Origin: Candidatus Ruthturnera sp. Tsphm01
GTDB lineage: Bacteria > Pseudomonadota > Gammaproteobacteria > PS1 > Pseudothioglobaceae
Direction of reading: 5' to 3'
Assembly: GCA_030142985.1 (NCBI GenBank)
Contig: CP125320.1
Coordinates: forward strand, 1,459,274 to 1,523,273
Length of the DNA: 64,000 nucleotides
The notes under the pieces were generated by a model. The model saw only the letters and a list, made by a program, of their open reading frames with translations. It ran no database searches and was not told the origin of the DNA. Made by a program: the position numbers and the translations under genes. Shown piece by piece: positions 9,975-22,258 of this stretch (positions within the stretch are counted from its first letter, which is position 1; the number at the start of each line of letters is the position of its first letter).

Positions 9975-10742
9975 TCATAATTGATAATCTATAATAAGTG
10001 GTGCGTGGTCTGAAAAACGCCTATCTTTATAAATACTGACACTTTCAATTGTGCCTTTCAGATTAGCACTAAGGATTTGATAATCAATCCGCCAGCCTGT
10101 GTTATTTTCCCAAGCTTGCCCACGGTTTGACCACCAAGTGTATTGGTGTGGTTTTTGGTTGGCCTCTCTAAAAGCATCAATAAGACCAGCCTCATTAAAT
10201 AATTCATCCATCCAAGCGCGCTCTTCTGGTAGACAGCCTGAGCGATTTTTGTTGCCAGTGAAGTTTTTAATATCAATCTTTTTATGCACGATATTAATAT
10301 CACCACAAATGATATATTGGCGACCATCTTGCTGTAATTTTTTTAAATAAGGCATAAAACGCTCAGTCATAAATGCCATTTTGTAGTCTTGGCGTTCTTG
10401 CTTAGAAGAGCCTGACGGGATGTAAATTGAGATCACGCTTAGATTGTCAAAATCAGCCTGAATAAAGCGCCCTTCAAAATCAATGTCTTCCCATGGGCTA
10501 AAAATAACTTGGTCAGGTTCAGTCTTGCAATACAAACCTGTACCGCTATAACCTTTTTTTTGTGCGGGCTGATAGAAAGTATGCATGCCTTTTGGATAAA
10601 ATTTGCCATCTAGTTGATCTTCTTGTGCTTTGATTTCTTGCACACAAACCACGTCTGCATTTTGGGTTTTTAGCCAATCAAAAAAACCTTTTCGTTCAGC
10701 CGCACGAATTCCGTTGACATTAGCCGTTATAATTCTTTTCAT
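9975..10742 (-). CDS. xthA: Exodeoxyribonuclease III (XthA family)
   Basis: This enzyme cuts DNA at abasic sites and degrades 3' ends in base excision repair. The start is placed at [11 protein letters not shown] because the family begins there; the frame stays open 13 codons further, but that extension would run to within pyrE. The 255-residue endonuclease/exonuclease/phosphatase-fold protein has the metal ligand Glu in [26 protein letters not shown] (catalytic Asp and Asn) and the C-terminal [10 protein letters not shown] with the Asp-His pair. It is divergent from pyrE with 24 bp between starts, so the two promoters must overlap. Confidence 0.95.
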   Translation of the reverse strand: MKRIITANVNGIRAAERKGFFDWLKTQNADVVCVQEIKAQEDQLDGKFYPKGMHTFYQPAQKKGYSGTGLYCKTEPDQVIFSPWEDIDFEGRFIQADFDNLSVISIYIPSGSSKQERQDYKMAFMTERFMPYLKKLQQDGRQYIICGDINIVHKKIDIKNFTGNKNRSGCLPEERAWMDELFNEAGLIDAFREANQKPHQYTWWSNRGQAWENNTGWRIDYQILSANLKGTIESVSIYKDRRFSDHAPLIIDYQL

Positions 10743-10766
10743 CAAAATAATTTTATAGGAAAATCC

Positions 10767-11405
10767 ATGGAACAGTACCAAAAAGACTTTGTAGATTTTA
10801 TGTTGGGCAGTGGCGCGCTCAAATTTGGTGAATTTACCTTAAAATCTGGCCGTGTTAGTCCTTATTTTTTTAATGCTGGGGCGTTTAATACTGGGCAGCA
10901 CCTTTCTCAACTGGGCAAATTCTACGCGACAGCAATTGAAAATAGCAGACTAGATTTTGATGTTTTGTTTGGTCCAGCTTACAAAGGCATTCCACTAGCA
11001 ACCGCAACTGCCATGGCGCTTAATGATGGATTTAGTAAAAATGTGCCTTATAGTTTTAATCGCAAAGAAGCCAAAACGCATGGCGAAGGTGGGGATATTG
11101 TTGGTCATCCACTTGAGGGTAATATTTTGATCATTGATGATGTCATCACAGCAGGTACCGCTATTCGTGAGGCGATAGATATTATTAAGGCAAATGGCGC
11201 AACTGCTAAGGGTGTGATTGTAGCGGTTGACCGTCAGGAAAAAGGCAAAGGCGAGCAGTCTGCTATTCAGGAAATTGAGCAGAATTTCGGGCTTTCGGTT
11301 TTAAGTATTATTAATTTATCGCATTTGGTTGATTATTTAAAGCAGGGTAATGATCATGCGTTAATTGAGCGTATTGAGGTATATCGAGATTGTTATGGTG
11401 TTTAG
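10767..11405 (+). CDS. pyrE: Orotate phosphoribosyltransferase (PyrE)
   Basis: PyrE joins orotate to PRPP to give OMP in pyrimidine synthesis. The 212-residue protein has the N-terminal [19 protein letters not shown], the flexible-loop segment [15 protein letters not shown] with catalytic Lys and His, and the PRPP-binding [16 protein letters not shown]. Length matches E. coli (213). An AGGAAA-type ribosome site lies just before the ATG. An IS30 transposase relic on the other strand abuts its stop codon, so no normal downstream partner remains. Confidence 0.96.
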   Translation: MEQYQKDFVDFMLGSGALKFGEFTLKSGRVSPYFFNAGAFNTGQHLSQLGKFYATAIENSRLDFDVLFGPAYKGIPLATATAMALNDGFSKNVPYSFNRKEAKTHGEGGDIVGHPLEGNILIIDDVITAGTAIREAIDIIKANGATAKGVIVAVDRQEKGKGEQSAIQEIEQNFGLSVLSIINLSHLVDYLKQGNDHALIERIEVYRDCYGV

Positions 11406-11745
11406 GGGCTAAAACCAACTGTTGCTGACTTGATTGGATTTAATAATTTGAGTATTACCTCATTCGTTGCCTGTGCGGTTTTGTGTTTAATGGGTAGCGC
11501 AAGATAGAGTCTTCTTTTGCGTTCAGCAAGGGTAGCCAAAGCCACCCTTGTGTCCTTTGCCGATAGCCAAATTAACCTCCCAATCACCAAGTCGAGTGCG
11601 AGCATTAACAATACTGGGATACTCATCAATATCAATGCGATTAGGAATTCTACCTTGGTAATCATTTTTGCCGTAACGTTTGCGATATTTTTTGTGTTGA
11701 TGGTGTAGGTATTTGCAAGGTATAACTGCGAGTAAAATAACAACT
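11402..11745 (-). pseudogene. IS30-family transposase relic (frameshifted, truncated)
   Basis: In one minus-strand frame the text reads CKYLHHQHKKYRKRYGK, then DYQGRIPNRIDID, then RTRLGDWEVNLAIGKGHKG. This is the classic middle of IS30 transposases, including GDWE with the first catalytic Asp. It then hits a stop, and the family sequence resumes in another frame as ATLAERKRRLYLALPIKHKT and ILKLLNPIK. At least one frameshift has occurred; the N-terminal HTH part and the C-terminal DDE residues are missing. A single 118-residue frame spanning the region mixes the two registers and is not a real protein. The relic ends inside the pyrE stop codon. Confidence 0.85.
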
Positions 11746-11869
11746 CAAACCTATACACAATATAGTCTGTAGGCTTAATTGGGTCTATATAGTAAAGAAA
11801 CTAACAATTAAAGGAGTAATTTATAATAGCAGTTTTAATATTTGGTAATGATGATGACGTAGGGGCTTG

Positions 11870-11974
11870 ATGACTATCATAGGTATTTTACTTAATGGTT
11901 TAATGTATCTTATCATCACTATTGTATATGGTGGTGTTGCTTTGTTCATAGTGCATCAGTTACTATTGAAATAG
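11870..11974 (+). CDS. Putative 34-aa single-span membrane peptide
   Basis: ATG-to-TAG frame of 34 codons (starts MTIIGILLNGLMYLIITI) that is almost entirely one hydrophobic helix ending HQLLLK, as in small single-span membrane proteins. AGGGG at 11861-11865 sits 4 bp before the ATG, a good ribosome site in a window where such sites are often weak. A short upstream frame ends in TGATG overlapping this start, which hints at a coupled leader. I do not recognise the family; it may be a real small membrane protein or a relic. Confidence 0.35.
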   Translation: MTIIGILLNGLMYLIITIVYGGVALFIVHQLLLK

Positions 11975-12085
11975 TTTAGTTGTGGTTTGTGTTTAATCAG
12001 TAATTGGTTACAATCGAATCTCAATTTTAAAATGTAAATCGTTGTCTATCTGAATGGTGGACAATTATGTATATTTTTTTCATGT

Positions 12086-12173
12086 TTCACTCTTTTTTCT
12101 TGTCAGGTTAAAAGAGTAGCTAATATACCTTTTGACCGACTAACGAATGCTACACTTATGATGTGAATTCAAG
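12086..12173 (+). repeat. Truncated copy of the 110-bp inverted-repeat element
   Basis: From about 12091 to 12173 the sequence matches the core and right arm of the complete element at 31660-31769, sharing for example TCTTGTCAGGTTAAAAGAGT, CTAATATACCTT, TGACCGACTAACGA and CTTATGATGTGAATTCAAG. The left inverted-repeat arm is lost or heavily mutated; only CACTC remains. It lies about 340 bp from the IS30 relic. This is a seen similarity; that it is a decayed non-autonomous transposable element is inference. Confidence 0.75.
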
Positions 12174-12275
12174 AACCATAACAAACGTCATTAAAGTTAT
12201 TCTGATGGCACTAACAACGACAACGTCGCGATGTGTGACTAGTAATGCATGTTGTGCGTGAGATAATAAGAATAA

Positions 12276-12365
12276 TGGTGGAGGGATAGGGATTTGAACC
12301 CTAGAAGGGTATTAACCCTTGCCGGTTTTCAAGACCGGTGCATTCAGCCGCTCTGCCATCCCTCC
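12276..12365 (-). tRNA. tRNA-Ser(UGA)
   Basis: The minus strand starts GGAGGGATGGCAGAGCGG, has anticodon loop CTTGAAA (anticodon UGA), a long variable arm typical of class II tRNA-Ser, the T-loop GGTTCAAATCC, and a 3' acceptor TCCCTCC followed by A and an encoded CCA. The acceptor stem pairs perfectly over 7 bp. The discriminator base reads as A, whereas the second tRNA-Ser in the window (51.1 kb) has G. Confidence 0.96.
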
Positions 12366-12430
12366 AATGTCAGAGTATGATACAGTTTGTTCAGGTAATA
12401 GTAAATAGGGTTTTTTGTTATAATTTAGTT

Positions 12431-12458
12431 TTGAAAGTTGAATAATTTTAAGTATAAT
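12431..12458 (+). promoter_or_regulatory. Probable sigma70 promoter for rpmB-rpmG
   Basis: TTGAAA at 12431-12436 and TATAAT at 12453-12458 are spaced by 16 bp and end 32 bp before the rpmB start, with AGGTGA near 12482 as ribosome site. The near-consensus boxes suit a strongly expressed ribosomal operon. Confidence 0.65.
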
Positions 12459-12490
12459 TCATTTCTTTTAGATTTTTTGATAGGTGAGTT

Positions 12491-12727
12491 ATGGCAAAGG
12501 TATGTGTGGTTACGGGTAAGCGGCCAATGAGTGGTAACAATGTATCTCATGCGAACAATAGAACGCGTCGTCGCTTTTATCCAAATCTGCACACGCACCG
12601 TTTTTGGGTGGAAAGCGAAAATCGTTTTGTTAAGTTAAAGTTATCAGCAAAGGGATTGCGCATTATTGACAAAAAAGGTATTGATATTGTGTTGGCAGAA
12701 ATCCGTACACGTGGCGAGAAGGTTTAG
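12491..12727 (+). CDS. rpmB: 50S ribosomal protein L28
   Basis: L28 is a structural protein of the large ribosomal subunit. The 78-residue protein begins [20 protein letters not shown] and contains [19 protein letters not shown], the conserved L28 core, and ends with the usual basic tail. Length equals E. coli L28 (78). It precedes rpmG by 9 bp, the common rpmBG pair, and has a near-consensus promoter upstream. Confidence 0.98.
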   Translation: MAKVCVVTGKRPMSGNNVSHANNRTRRRFYPNLHTHRFWVESENRFVKLKLSAKGLRIIDKKGIDIVLAEIRTRGEKV

Positions 12728-12736
12728 GAGCAGGTT

Positions 12737-12892
12737 ATGAGAGAGAAAATTAAATTAGTATCATCCGCTAAAACAGGTCATTTTTATACAACAACTAAGA
12801 ACAAGCGCCTTCACCCAGAAAAGGTAGAAGTTAAAAAGTTTGATCCAGTTGTTAGAAAACACGTGATGTATAAAGAAGTTAAAATTAAGTAA
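12737..12892 (+). CDS. rpmG: 50S ribosomal protein L33
   Basis: L33 is a small protein of the large ribosomal subunit. The 51-codon frame begins [20 protein letters not shown] and continues with [20 protein letters not shown], matching the cysteine-free gammaproteobacterial form of L33. GGAGCAGGTT upstream provides a ribosome site. It follows rpmB by 9 bp in the same operon. Confidence 0.97.
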   Translation: MREKIKLVSSAKTGHFYTTTKNKRLHPEKVEVKKFDPVVRKHVMYKEVKIK

Positions 12893-12930
12893 AAATGGCA
12901 TTGGACACTGTAACTCTTTATCAGTGAATA

Positions 12931-13182
12931 ATATTTATTGTTAATTTATTTGTTAAAGAAGTATATGGTTTAGAGATTAGTGAGATAAATGGGTTAAATC
13001 CAACAACTGAAGAGTTAGCTAAAGATTTGAATTTTTTATCTGGTGCGATAGAAGACATTTCTAAAGATGATTATTCTGATATCAATATGGCTTTAAATGC
13101 TTCCCAATGTGTAATATTTATGGAAGGAATTGCAAACAGTGTTCTTAAAGAAAACCAGCATAGTAACTGTATTTATCAATAA
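12931..13182 (+). pseudogene. Open frame without canonical start, unknown protein
   Basis: A plus-strand frame open from 12928 to the TAA at 13180-13182 encodes about 80 well-formed residues (VNLFVKEVYGLEISEINGL, NPTTEELAKDLNFLSGAI, then MALNASQCVIFMEGIANSV). The acidic, balanced composition looks coding. No ATG, GTG or TTG lies near its beginning, where TGA closes the frame, so it is either N-terminally truncated or starts at ATT. I do not recognise the family. It ends exactly at a strong terminator hairpin, as a real gene would. It lies 40 bp after rpmG. Confidence 0.5.
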
Positions 13183-13210
13183 AAAAGCCGCTTTTAAAAG
13201 CGGCTTTTTT
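13181..13210. terminator. Bidirectional intrinsic terminator
   Basis: A perfect 15+15 bp inverted repeat with arms AAAAAAGCCGCTTTT and AAAAGCGGCTTTTTT has GC in the stem and T runs on both strands. It lies between the plus-strand unknown frame (rpmBG side) and the convergent acnB, so it can serve both. Confidence 0.85.
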
Positions 13211-13227
13211 GTCGTTTAGTGGTTTTG

Positions 13228-17267
<4,040 letters not shown>

Positions 17268-17328
17268 TTTCGCGTCTTATACCTTTTTGGTGATGAGTAA
17301 TTAATAATATAAAAGGAGCAAAAAACCC

Positions 17329-17799
17329 ATGGTTAAAATTAGACTAGCCCGAGGTGGAGCCAAGAAAAAACCTTTTTATTCAATTGTGGCAACAGACTCT
17401 AGAAAGCGTAGAGACAGTGGTTACATTGAGCGACTTGGATATTTTAACCCAGTTGCTCGTGGACAAGAAGTTAGGCTGACCATCGATGAAGATAGATTGA
17501 CGTACTGGACGTCAAAAGGCGCACAAATCTCTGACCGTGTTAAGCAACTTGTTAAGGAATTCAAAGATCCATCAATTCGTGAAAAGCGTGTTGCTACTCA
17601 ACAAGCAAAAACAACCTTGATTACAGCTAGATTAGTAGCGGAAGCCAAAGCAAAAGCAGACGAAGAGGCGAAAGCTGAGGTTGAGGAAAAAGCAGTAGCG
17701 CAGGCGCAAGCTAAAGCAGAAGAAGAAAAGGCGGCTAAAGTAGCAGAAACTACTGAGCAAGAAGCGTCATCAACAAAAGAGGAAAAGACTGCTGAGTAA
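17329..17799 (+). CDS. rpsP: 30S ribosomal protein S16 with long Ala/Lys/Glu tail
   Basis: S16 is a small-subunit assembly protein. The N-terminal 80 residues are standard ([20 protein letters not shown], then [11 protein letters not shown] and [11 protein letters not shown]). From about residue 90 to 156 comes a low-complexity tail of alternating [18 protein letters not shown] segments, likely one long charged helix, followed by Ser/Thr/Glu. E. coli S16 has 82 residues, so this protein is nearly twice as long. AAGGAG precedes the ATG. It is followed by rimM, whose frame overlaps the stop. Confidence 0.96.
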   Translation: MVKIRLARGGAKKKPFYSIVATDSRKRRDSGYIERLGYFNPVARGQEVRLTIDEDRLTYWTSKGAQISDRVKQLVKEFKDPSIREKRVATQQAKTTLITARLVAEAKAKADEEAKAEVEEKAVAQAQAKAEEEKAAKVAETTEQEASSTKEEKTAE

Positions 17800-18316
17800 T
17801 TTAGCACTTTCTACATCTAACAACAAAAGGCTATTAATTGGACAGATTAATGGTCTTTTTGGTGTTAATGGATGGGTGAAAATTTTCTCCCATGCCCATC
17901 CAAGGAAAAATATCTTATCTTATCAGCCGTGGCATATCAATGTTGACGGACACTGGCAAACCTTAGAGATTGTTCAAGGTCGCGTACAGGCCAAAACCAT
18001 TGTGGCACAAGTCAAAGATGTTTTTGATAAGGAGCAGGCTAGAGTTTATATAGGTACTGATTTGTATATCGAAAAATCACAATTACCACAACTTAAGGCA
18101 AGTCAGTATTATTGGGACGATTTAATTGGTTTAGAGGTGGTTAATAAGGCACAAATTGTGCTCGGCAAAGTATCTAATTTAGTTGACACTGGTTCGAATA
18201 ATGTACTTGTGGTTAATGGCAAGAAAGAGCATTGGGTGCCTTATATATCGCCATTTTTAATCAAAGTAGATATGGATAATCAAACCATTTTGGTTGATTG
18301 GGATGAGAATTTCTAA
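17792..18316 (+). CDS. rimM: Ribosome maturation factor RimM, non-canonical start codon
   Basis: RimM binds S19 and helps mature the 30S head. The frame has the N-terminal barrel ([20 protein letters not shown]) and the PRC-barrel ([12 protein letters not shown], then ILVDWDENF at the end). The only in-frame start of ATG/GTG/TTG type is GTG at 17876, which lies inside the conserved GVNGWVKIF strand and would delete the first barrel strand. The frame is open upstream into rpsP, with CTG codons at 17789 and 17792 overlapping its stop; I set the start at CTG 17792, giving 174 residues, close to the usual 170-180. ATT is an alternative. trmD and rplS, the usual next genes, are absent. Confidence 0.8.
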   Translation: MSNLALSTSNNKRLLIGQINGLFGVNGWVKIFSHAHPRKNILSYQPWHINVDGHWQTLEIVQGRVQAKTIVAQVKDVFDKEQARVYIGTDLYIEKSQLPQLKASQYYWDDLIGLEVVNKAQIVLGKVSNLVDTGSNNVLVVNGKKEHWVPYISPFLIKVDMDNQTILVDWDENF

Positions 18317-18350
18317 ATAGATTAGTGTAATCAGAAAGGGCTTAAAAAAA

Positions 18351-18959
18351 TTAAATAAGAAACTGAACTGAGCCTGATTTTAAAGAGTAGTTGGCGCCTA
18401 TAACTTCTAGTTTATTATTTTCGATAGCCTCTTTAATGATTGGTGATTGGCTTTGTAATTGTTTGACAGAATTAATGATATTAACCTCAATAGCCTTGTT
18501 TATTAATTCATGATTTGGCAAATTTAGGCTGATTAAGGGCAAAATTGATGGTTTTATCCTATTAGTAATAGAATGAAGACTGCCTGATAAATGTGTTTTA
18601 TTGATGCATTCATCAATAGTAGCACTAATAGCACCGCAGTTAGAGTGCCCTAATACCACAATCAAGGAAGTCTTAAATTTCGAGATTGCAAACTCAACAC
18701 TGCCCATTTGTGATGGAGCGACTATATTTCCTGCAATGCGAATAATAAACAAGTCACCAAAACTCTGATCAAAGATAGTCTCAATTGGCACTCTCGAATC
18801 AGAACAACCTAGTACAATCGCAAAAGGCGCCTGATCTTGTATGTTCTTTGCATATCTATGTGGATGGAATTTATAATGCAATGCAGTAGTGCCATCAACA
18901 AAGCGTTGATTGCCATCAACCAGTCTTTTTTTTGCTTGTGTTGAATTTAAATGTTTCAT
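18351..18959 (-). CDS. Beta-class carbonic anhydrase
   Basis: This zinc enzyme interconverts CO2 and bicarbonate. The 202-residue protein has the beta-class zinc site: Cys52 and the Asp54-Arg56 dyad in GCSDSRVP, then His105 and Cys108 in LGHSNCGA. No signal peptide is seen, so it should be cytoplasmic and would supply CO2 or bicarbonate to carboxylating enzymes, sensible for an autotroph (inference). It is convergent with rimM and divergent from nothing; the transporter gene beside it on the same strand is 54 bp upstream, so the pair may be cotranscribed. Confidence 0.92.
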   Translation of the reverse strand: MKHLNSTQAKKRLVDGNQRFVDGTTALHYKFHPHRYAKNIQDQAPFAIVLGCSDSRVPIETIFDQSFGDLFIIRIAGNIVAPSQMGSVEFAISKFKTSLIVVLGHSNCGAISATIDECINKTHLSGSLHSITNRIKPSILPLISLNLPNHELINKAIEVNIINSVKQLQSQSPIIKEAIENNKLEVIGANYSLKSGSVQFLI

Positions 18960-19013
18960 GTTGTTAAGAACGGCTTATTGTTGTGGTAGATAATTAAAGA
19001 CACTAAAACTATT

Positions 19014-20957
19014 TTAAAAGATAATACTCATCATTGACATCATGACAATGATAAACAGTACCGTCATAAAACCACCTGCTTTGATAAAATCTGCTACCTT
19101 ATAACCACCAGGACCCATAATTAAAGCGTTCACTTGATGGGTGGGAATTAAAAATGAATTTGAAGTTGCAATGGCGACTGCCAATGCATAAACTGCAGGA
19201 TCTTCTCCTACTTGGATAGCAATATTAACAGCAATAGGCACTAAGAGAATGGTTGCGCCCACATTAGACATTACCAAAGTAAAGAAAGTTGCTAATATCA
19301 CAATTGAGGTTAGTATCACCCAAGGCGCCATATCGCCAACCACTTTAACCGTTTCTTGTGCAATCCATAAAGCAGTGCCAGTTTTTGAGACTGCCATGCC
19401 TAGTGGAATAAGACTTGCTAACAAAAATACTGTTTTCCAAGAAACCGCACGATAAGCTTCTTCTATTTTAATAACGCCAGACAAAATCATACCCAAAGCG
19501 CCAGTCATAAGTGCAATGGAGAGTTTAATATTGGTAAATAATACTAGGAAAAGTGCAATCGCAAAGAAAATACTTGCCCATTTTATTTTTTCAGGTCGGT
19601 GTTCTTCTTGCCTTGGATATTCAGAAGTAATAACAATAAAATCGGTGTTTGATTGCAGCCTATCTAAGTCAACCCAACGCGTATGGACAATTAGTGTATC
19701 GCCTGATTGAAAAGGCATATTACGAATGCCTTCGCCTTCTTGCATAGTTTCTCCGCCACGATGTAGCGCCACCATGGCAATGCCATAGGTTTTTCGCAAC
19801 CATAAGTCTCTAGCGCTTTGGTTGATGAGTGAAGAATTAGGTGGAATAACGATTTCTGCCGTGCCACATTCTTGCGTGGAAAGTAAATTAGAGAACTTTT
19901 CAATAGTGCCTGACAACTCAAGATGAAAGCCTTTAACAAAGGCATCTAAATGTTCTTTTGTTGTTAATACGCCCAAGGTCATTTGTGACTTAATTGTCGT
20001 GCTACGCTCAACCGAGTGGTGTCCAATAAACGCCTCCCCTTCAATGGTTTGTATAGCGATAATTCTAATTTTAGCAGCCGTTTCAATATCATCAAGCGTC
20101 ATACCAATTAAGTTAGAGTCTTTAGGGACATTAACCTCAAATAAATCATAATCTATATTGTAAACCTGGTGAAAGTGTTCAATGGCTGATATAGATTCTG
20201 ATTGGTCTTTTTTGGTTATAGGTAAGACAAACTTTCCAGCAATAACAAAATACACAATACCCGTTATAACTAATGCAATACCTATTGGGGTTACAGAGAA
20301 CAACCCCCAAGTATTCATTTGTTGTCCAACTTCTAATCCTTGATTAGTGGTTAAGATTAAATCATTTAGCAAGATTAAAGGGCTAGAACCCACCATGGTT
20401 ATTGTGCCACCTAAAATTGCTGTAAATCCCATTGGCATTAATAGTCGTGACATCGGAATGCCTGAGCGTGATGAAATACGGCTCACAACAGGGATAAATA
20501 GTGCGGCTGCACCCACATTTTGCATAAAGGATGAGATAAATCCAACAGTAGAAGAAATAATTGGAATCACTCTTGGTTCAGAGGTACCACCTACTTTAAG
20601 AATAAAAGTAGCAACCTTGCTCATTAATCCTGTTTTATCTAAGCCCGCACCAATAATCATTACTGCAATAATTGACATAACTGCATTAGAAGAGAAACCA
20701 TCAAACAGTCTTTGGTTATCAACCAAACCTTCTTCTAGGCCCATTAAAGTATAAATCCATGGCAAAGAGCTCAACCCTAAAATAATCATAATGGTAATGG
20801 CGGTTTCATCAACCTCTAGTACTTCAAAAGCAAACAAGTAAATTGTTAATACGAGAATACCCAACATCCAAGCAATAGGGGTGGTTGGTGCAATTGTTGA
20901 AAGCCACACAGCAAAAACGGCAAAAATAATGGCTGGAATATTTTTTTTATTGAACAT
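19014..20957 (-). CDS. SLC13/DASS-type permease with two RCK_C domains
   Basis: A 647-residue inner-membrane transporter. Hydrophobic helices cover about 5-245 and 455-647, split by a soluble middle of about 200 residues with two TrkA-C (RCK_C) modules, such as FEVNVPKDSNLIGMTLDD and TAEIVIPPNSSLINQSARD with FQSGDTLIVH. The helix motifs SNVGATILLVPIAV and TSNSFLIPTHQVNALIMGPG match the divalent anion:Na+ symporter family in the sulfate-transporter-like branch. Substrate cannot be read from sequence; sulfate, dicarboxylate or another anion is possible. The carbonic anhydrase gene follows by 54 bp. Confidence 0.85.
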   Translation of the reverse strand: MFNKKNIPAIIFAVFAVWLSTIAPTTPIAWMLGILVLTIYLFAFEVLEVDETAITIMIILGLSSLPWIYTLMGLEEGLVDNQRLFDGFSSNAVMSIIAVMIIGAGLDKTGLMSKVATFILKVGGTSEPRVIPIISSTVGFISSFMQNVGAAALFIPVVSRISSRSGIPMSRLLMPMGFTAILGGTITMVGSSPLILLNDLILTTNQGLEVGQQMNTWGLFSVTPIGIALVITGIVYFVIAGKFVLPITKKDQSESISAIEHFHQVYNIDYDLFEVNVPKDSNLIGMTLDDIETAAKIRIIAIQTIEGEAFIGHHSVERSTTIKSQMTLGVLTTKEHLDAFVKGFHLELSGTIEKFSNLLSTQECGTAEIVIPPNSSLINQSARDLWLRKTYGIAMVALHRGGETMQEGEGIRNMPFQSGDTLIVHTRWVDLDRLQSNTDFIVITSEYPRQEEHRPEKIKWASIFFAIALFLVLFTNIKLSIALMTGALGMILSGVIKIEEAYRAVSWKTVFLLASLIPLGMAVSKTGTALWIAQETVKVVGDMAPWVILTSIVILATFFTLVMSNVGATILLVPIAVNIAIQVGEDPAVYALAVAIATSNSFLIPTHQVNALIMGPGGYKVADFIKAGGFMTVLFIIVMMSMMSIIF

Positions 20958-21045
20958 GGCTTTATTAAGCGTAAAAAATAGTAGGCAAAATTATACCATA
21001 ATTACAACATTATTAATCACAACTAACAGGCTTTACTGATTAAGA

Positions 21046-21130
21046 GAGACCCTTACACCATTATGAATCATCACAAAAACACCATCTTTCATCAACTTTA
21101 AAACTTTTTAAAAACACAATTATACCTGAT
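21046..21130 (+). repeat. MITE relic, same family as the element before folD
   Basis: It begins GAGACCCTTACACCATTATG and contains ATCTTTCATCAACTT followed by a TTTTTAAA block, matching position for position the element at 41766-41857. The right end has diverged (expected TTATGCAAAGG is here near TTATACCTGATAGG). It lies in the 312-bp gap between the SLC13 permease and metR. Nothing else was recognised in that gap except a GC-poor spacer from 21130 to 21269. Confidence 0.75.
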
Positions 21131-21269
21131 AGGAGTGGGTTTACCCATCCTAGATGGCCGATTGGAATCGTTGGAGAAAATCCCAATTTAATAAAATCCG
21201 TCATTTTGTTAATCGCCCACAATGATACAAAAAACCTCTAAGGATATTTGTTTTTAAATTGGACGGTTC

Positions 21270-22163
21270 TTAGGTGGCGTTGACCACTTTCTTGCTAATT
21301 TTGACAAAGTGTTTAATGTAATTAATTTCTTTGTCTTGTTTGCGAAAAATTGCAAATAGTTTTTGGCTAAGCCCATTGGCGCTTATGCAGATCTTTTTAA
21401 CAGGTATTTTTTTAATAAACTCACCTGCTAGCCATTCTGGCAATATGCAAATGCCACGCCCGAGCGCTGTCATTTGCAACATAAGCTCAATAGATTCGAT
21501 TTCTTTAATATGTTTGGGTTTGATGTGCGCTGGGTTTAAAAATTGCGTCAAGATATCAAGCCGTTCTAATGGTACAGGAAAAGTTAGTAAAGTTTCATTA
21601 GCTAAGTCTTTTGGTGTAATTATTGTCTTATGTGCTAGTGAATGTTCATTGGCAACTAAAAGTACCAGATTATATTGGGCGAGTGTCTCAATATGAATAT
21701 TTGCTTTTTTCTCTATATCAGGTGTAATTAAAATATCAATATGGTAATTGAGCAGCCCCTCGTGCCCAGAAAATTGAAATTTGTTGATGATTTCTACTTC
21801 AACATCAGGCATTTTTTGCAAAAATACACCAATGATTTTTATTAGCCACTCATAGCAAGGGTAACACTCAACTCCTATGCGCAAAATACCTTGACGACCT
21901 TGCGCATAAGCTTTTAGAGTTTTCTCGGTTTGTTTTAAGATAGGCAATAATTGTTGTGCAGTTTGTAATAGTAGCTCACCTGCTTTTGTGAGGCGTAAAT
22001 TTCTACCTTCCCGCTCCCAAAGTGTAATGCCTAGTTTTTTCTCTAAATAACGAATTTGGTGGGATAAGGCAGATTGACTCAAATATAACACAGACGCCGC
22101 GCGCGTTAGAGTTCTATTTTCATGTAATGCTTGGATAATTTTCAAATGTTTAAGTGTTATCAT
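21270..22163 (-). CDS. metR: LysR-type regulator MetR
   Basis: MetR activates methionine genes such as metE with homocysteine as co-effector. The start is set at MITLKHLKIIQALHENR, giving about 297 residues; two earlier in-frame ATGs would add 5 or 12 residues. The N-terminal winged helix reads TLTRAASVLYLSQSALSHQI, typical of LysR regulators, and LWEREGRNLRLTKAGE is the wing. The C-terminal two-lobe effector domain contains GVECYPCYEWL, which resembles MetR. It is divergent from metE with about 95 bp between starts, the standard metR-metE arrangement; no TGAAN5TTCA site was clearly seen. Confidence 0.9.
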   Translation of the reverse strand: MITLKHLKIIQALHENRTLTRAASVLYLSQSALSHQIRYLEKKLGITLWEREGRNLRLTKAGELLLQTAQQLLPILKQTEKTLKAYAQGRQGILRIGVECYPCYEWLIKIIGVFLQKMPDVEVEIINKFQFSGHEGLLNYHIDILITPDIEKKANIHIETLAQYNLVLLVANEHSLAHKTIITPKDLANETLLTFPVPLERLDILTQFLNPAHIKPKHIKEIESIELMLQMTALGRGICILPEWLAGEFIKKIPVKKICISANGLSQKLFAIFRKQDKEINYIKHFVKISKKVVNAT

Positions 22164-22258
22164 ATGAATATAATTCATTATTAAGTTAAAAATAATCATT
22201 TTACTTCATATTATAGTTCTTATAAAATAACTGACTTTAATCAATAAAGGTCTTAATT

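Noticed and set aside
11402..11758. Single 118-codon minus-strand ORF read as one protein
   Set aside because: It joins two registers of an IS30 transposase; the N-terminal half is out of frame with the conserved family text.
17598..17807. Minus-strand ORF opposite the rpsP tail
   Set aside because: Ala/Ser-rich shadow caused by the repetitive Ala/Lys/Glu codons of the S16 tail.
22164..22258. Riboswitch or clear MetR operator between metR and metE
   Set aside because: The gap is about 95 bp and AT-rich; no SAM or B12 aptamer features and no TGAAN5TTCA palindrome could be made out.
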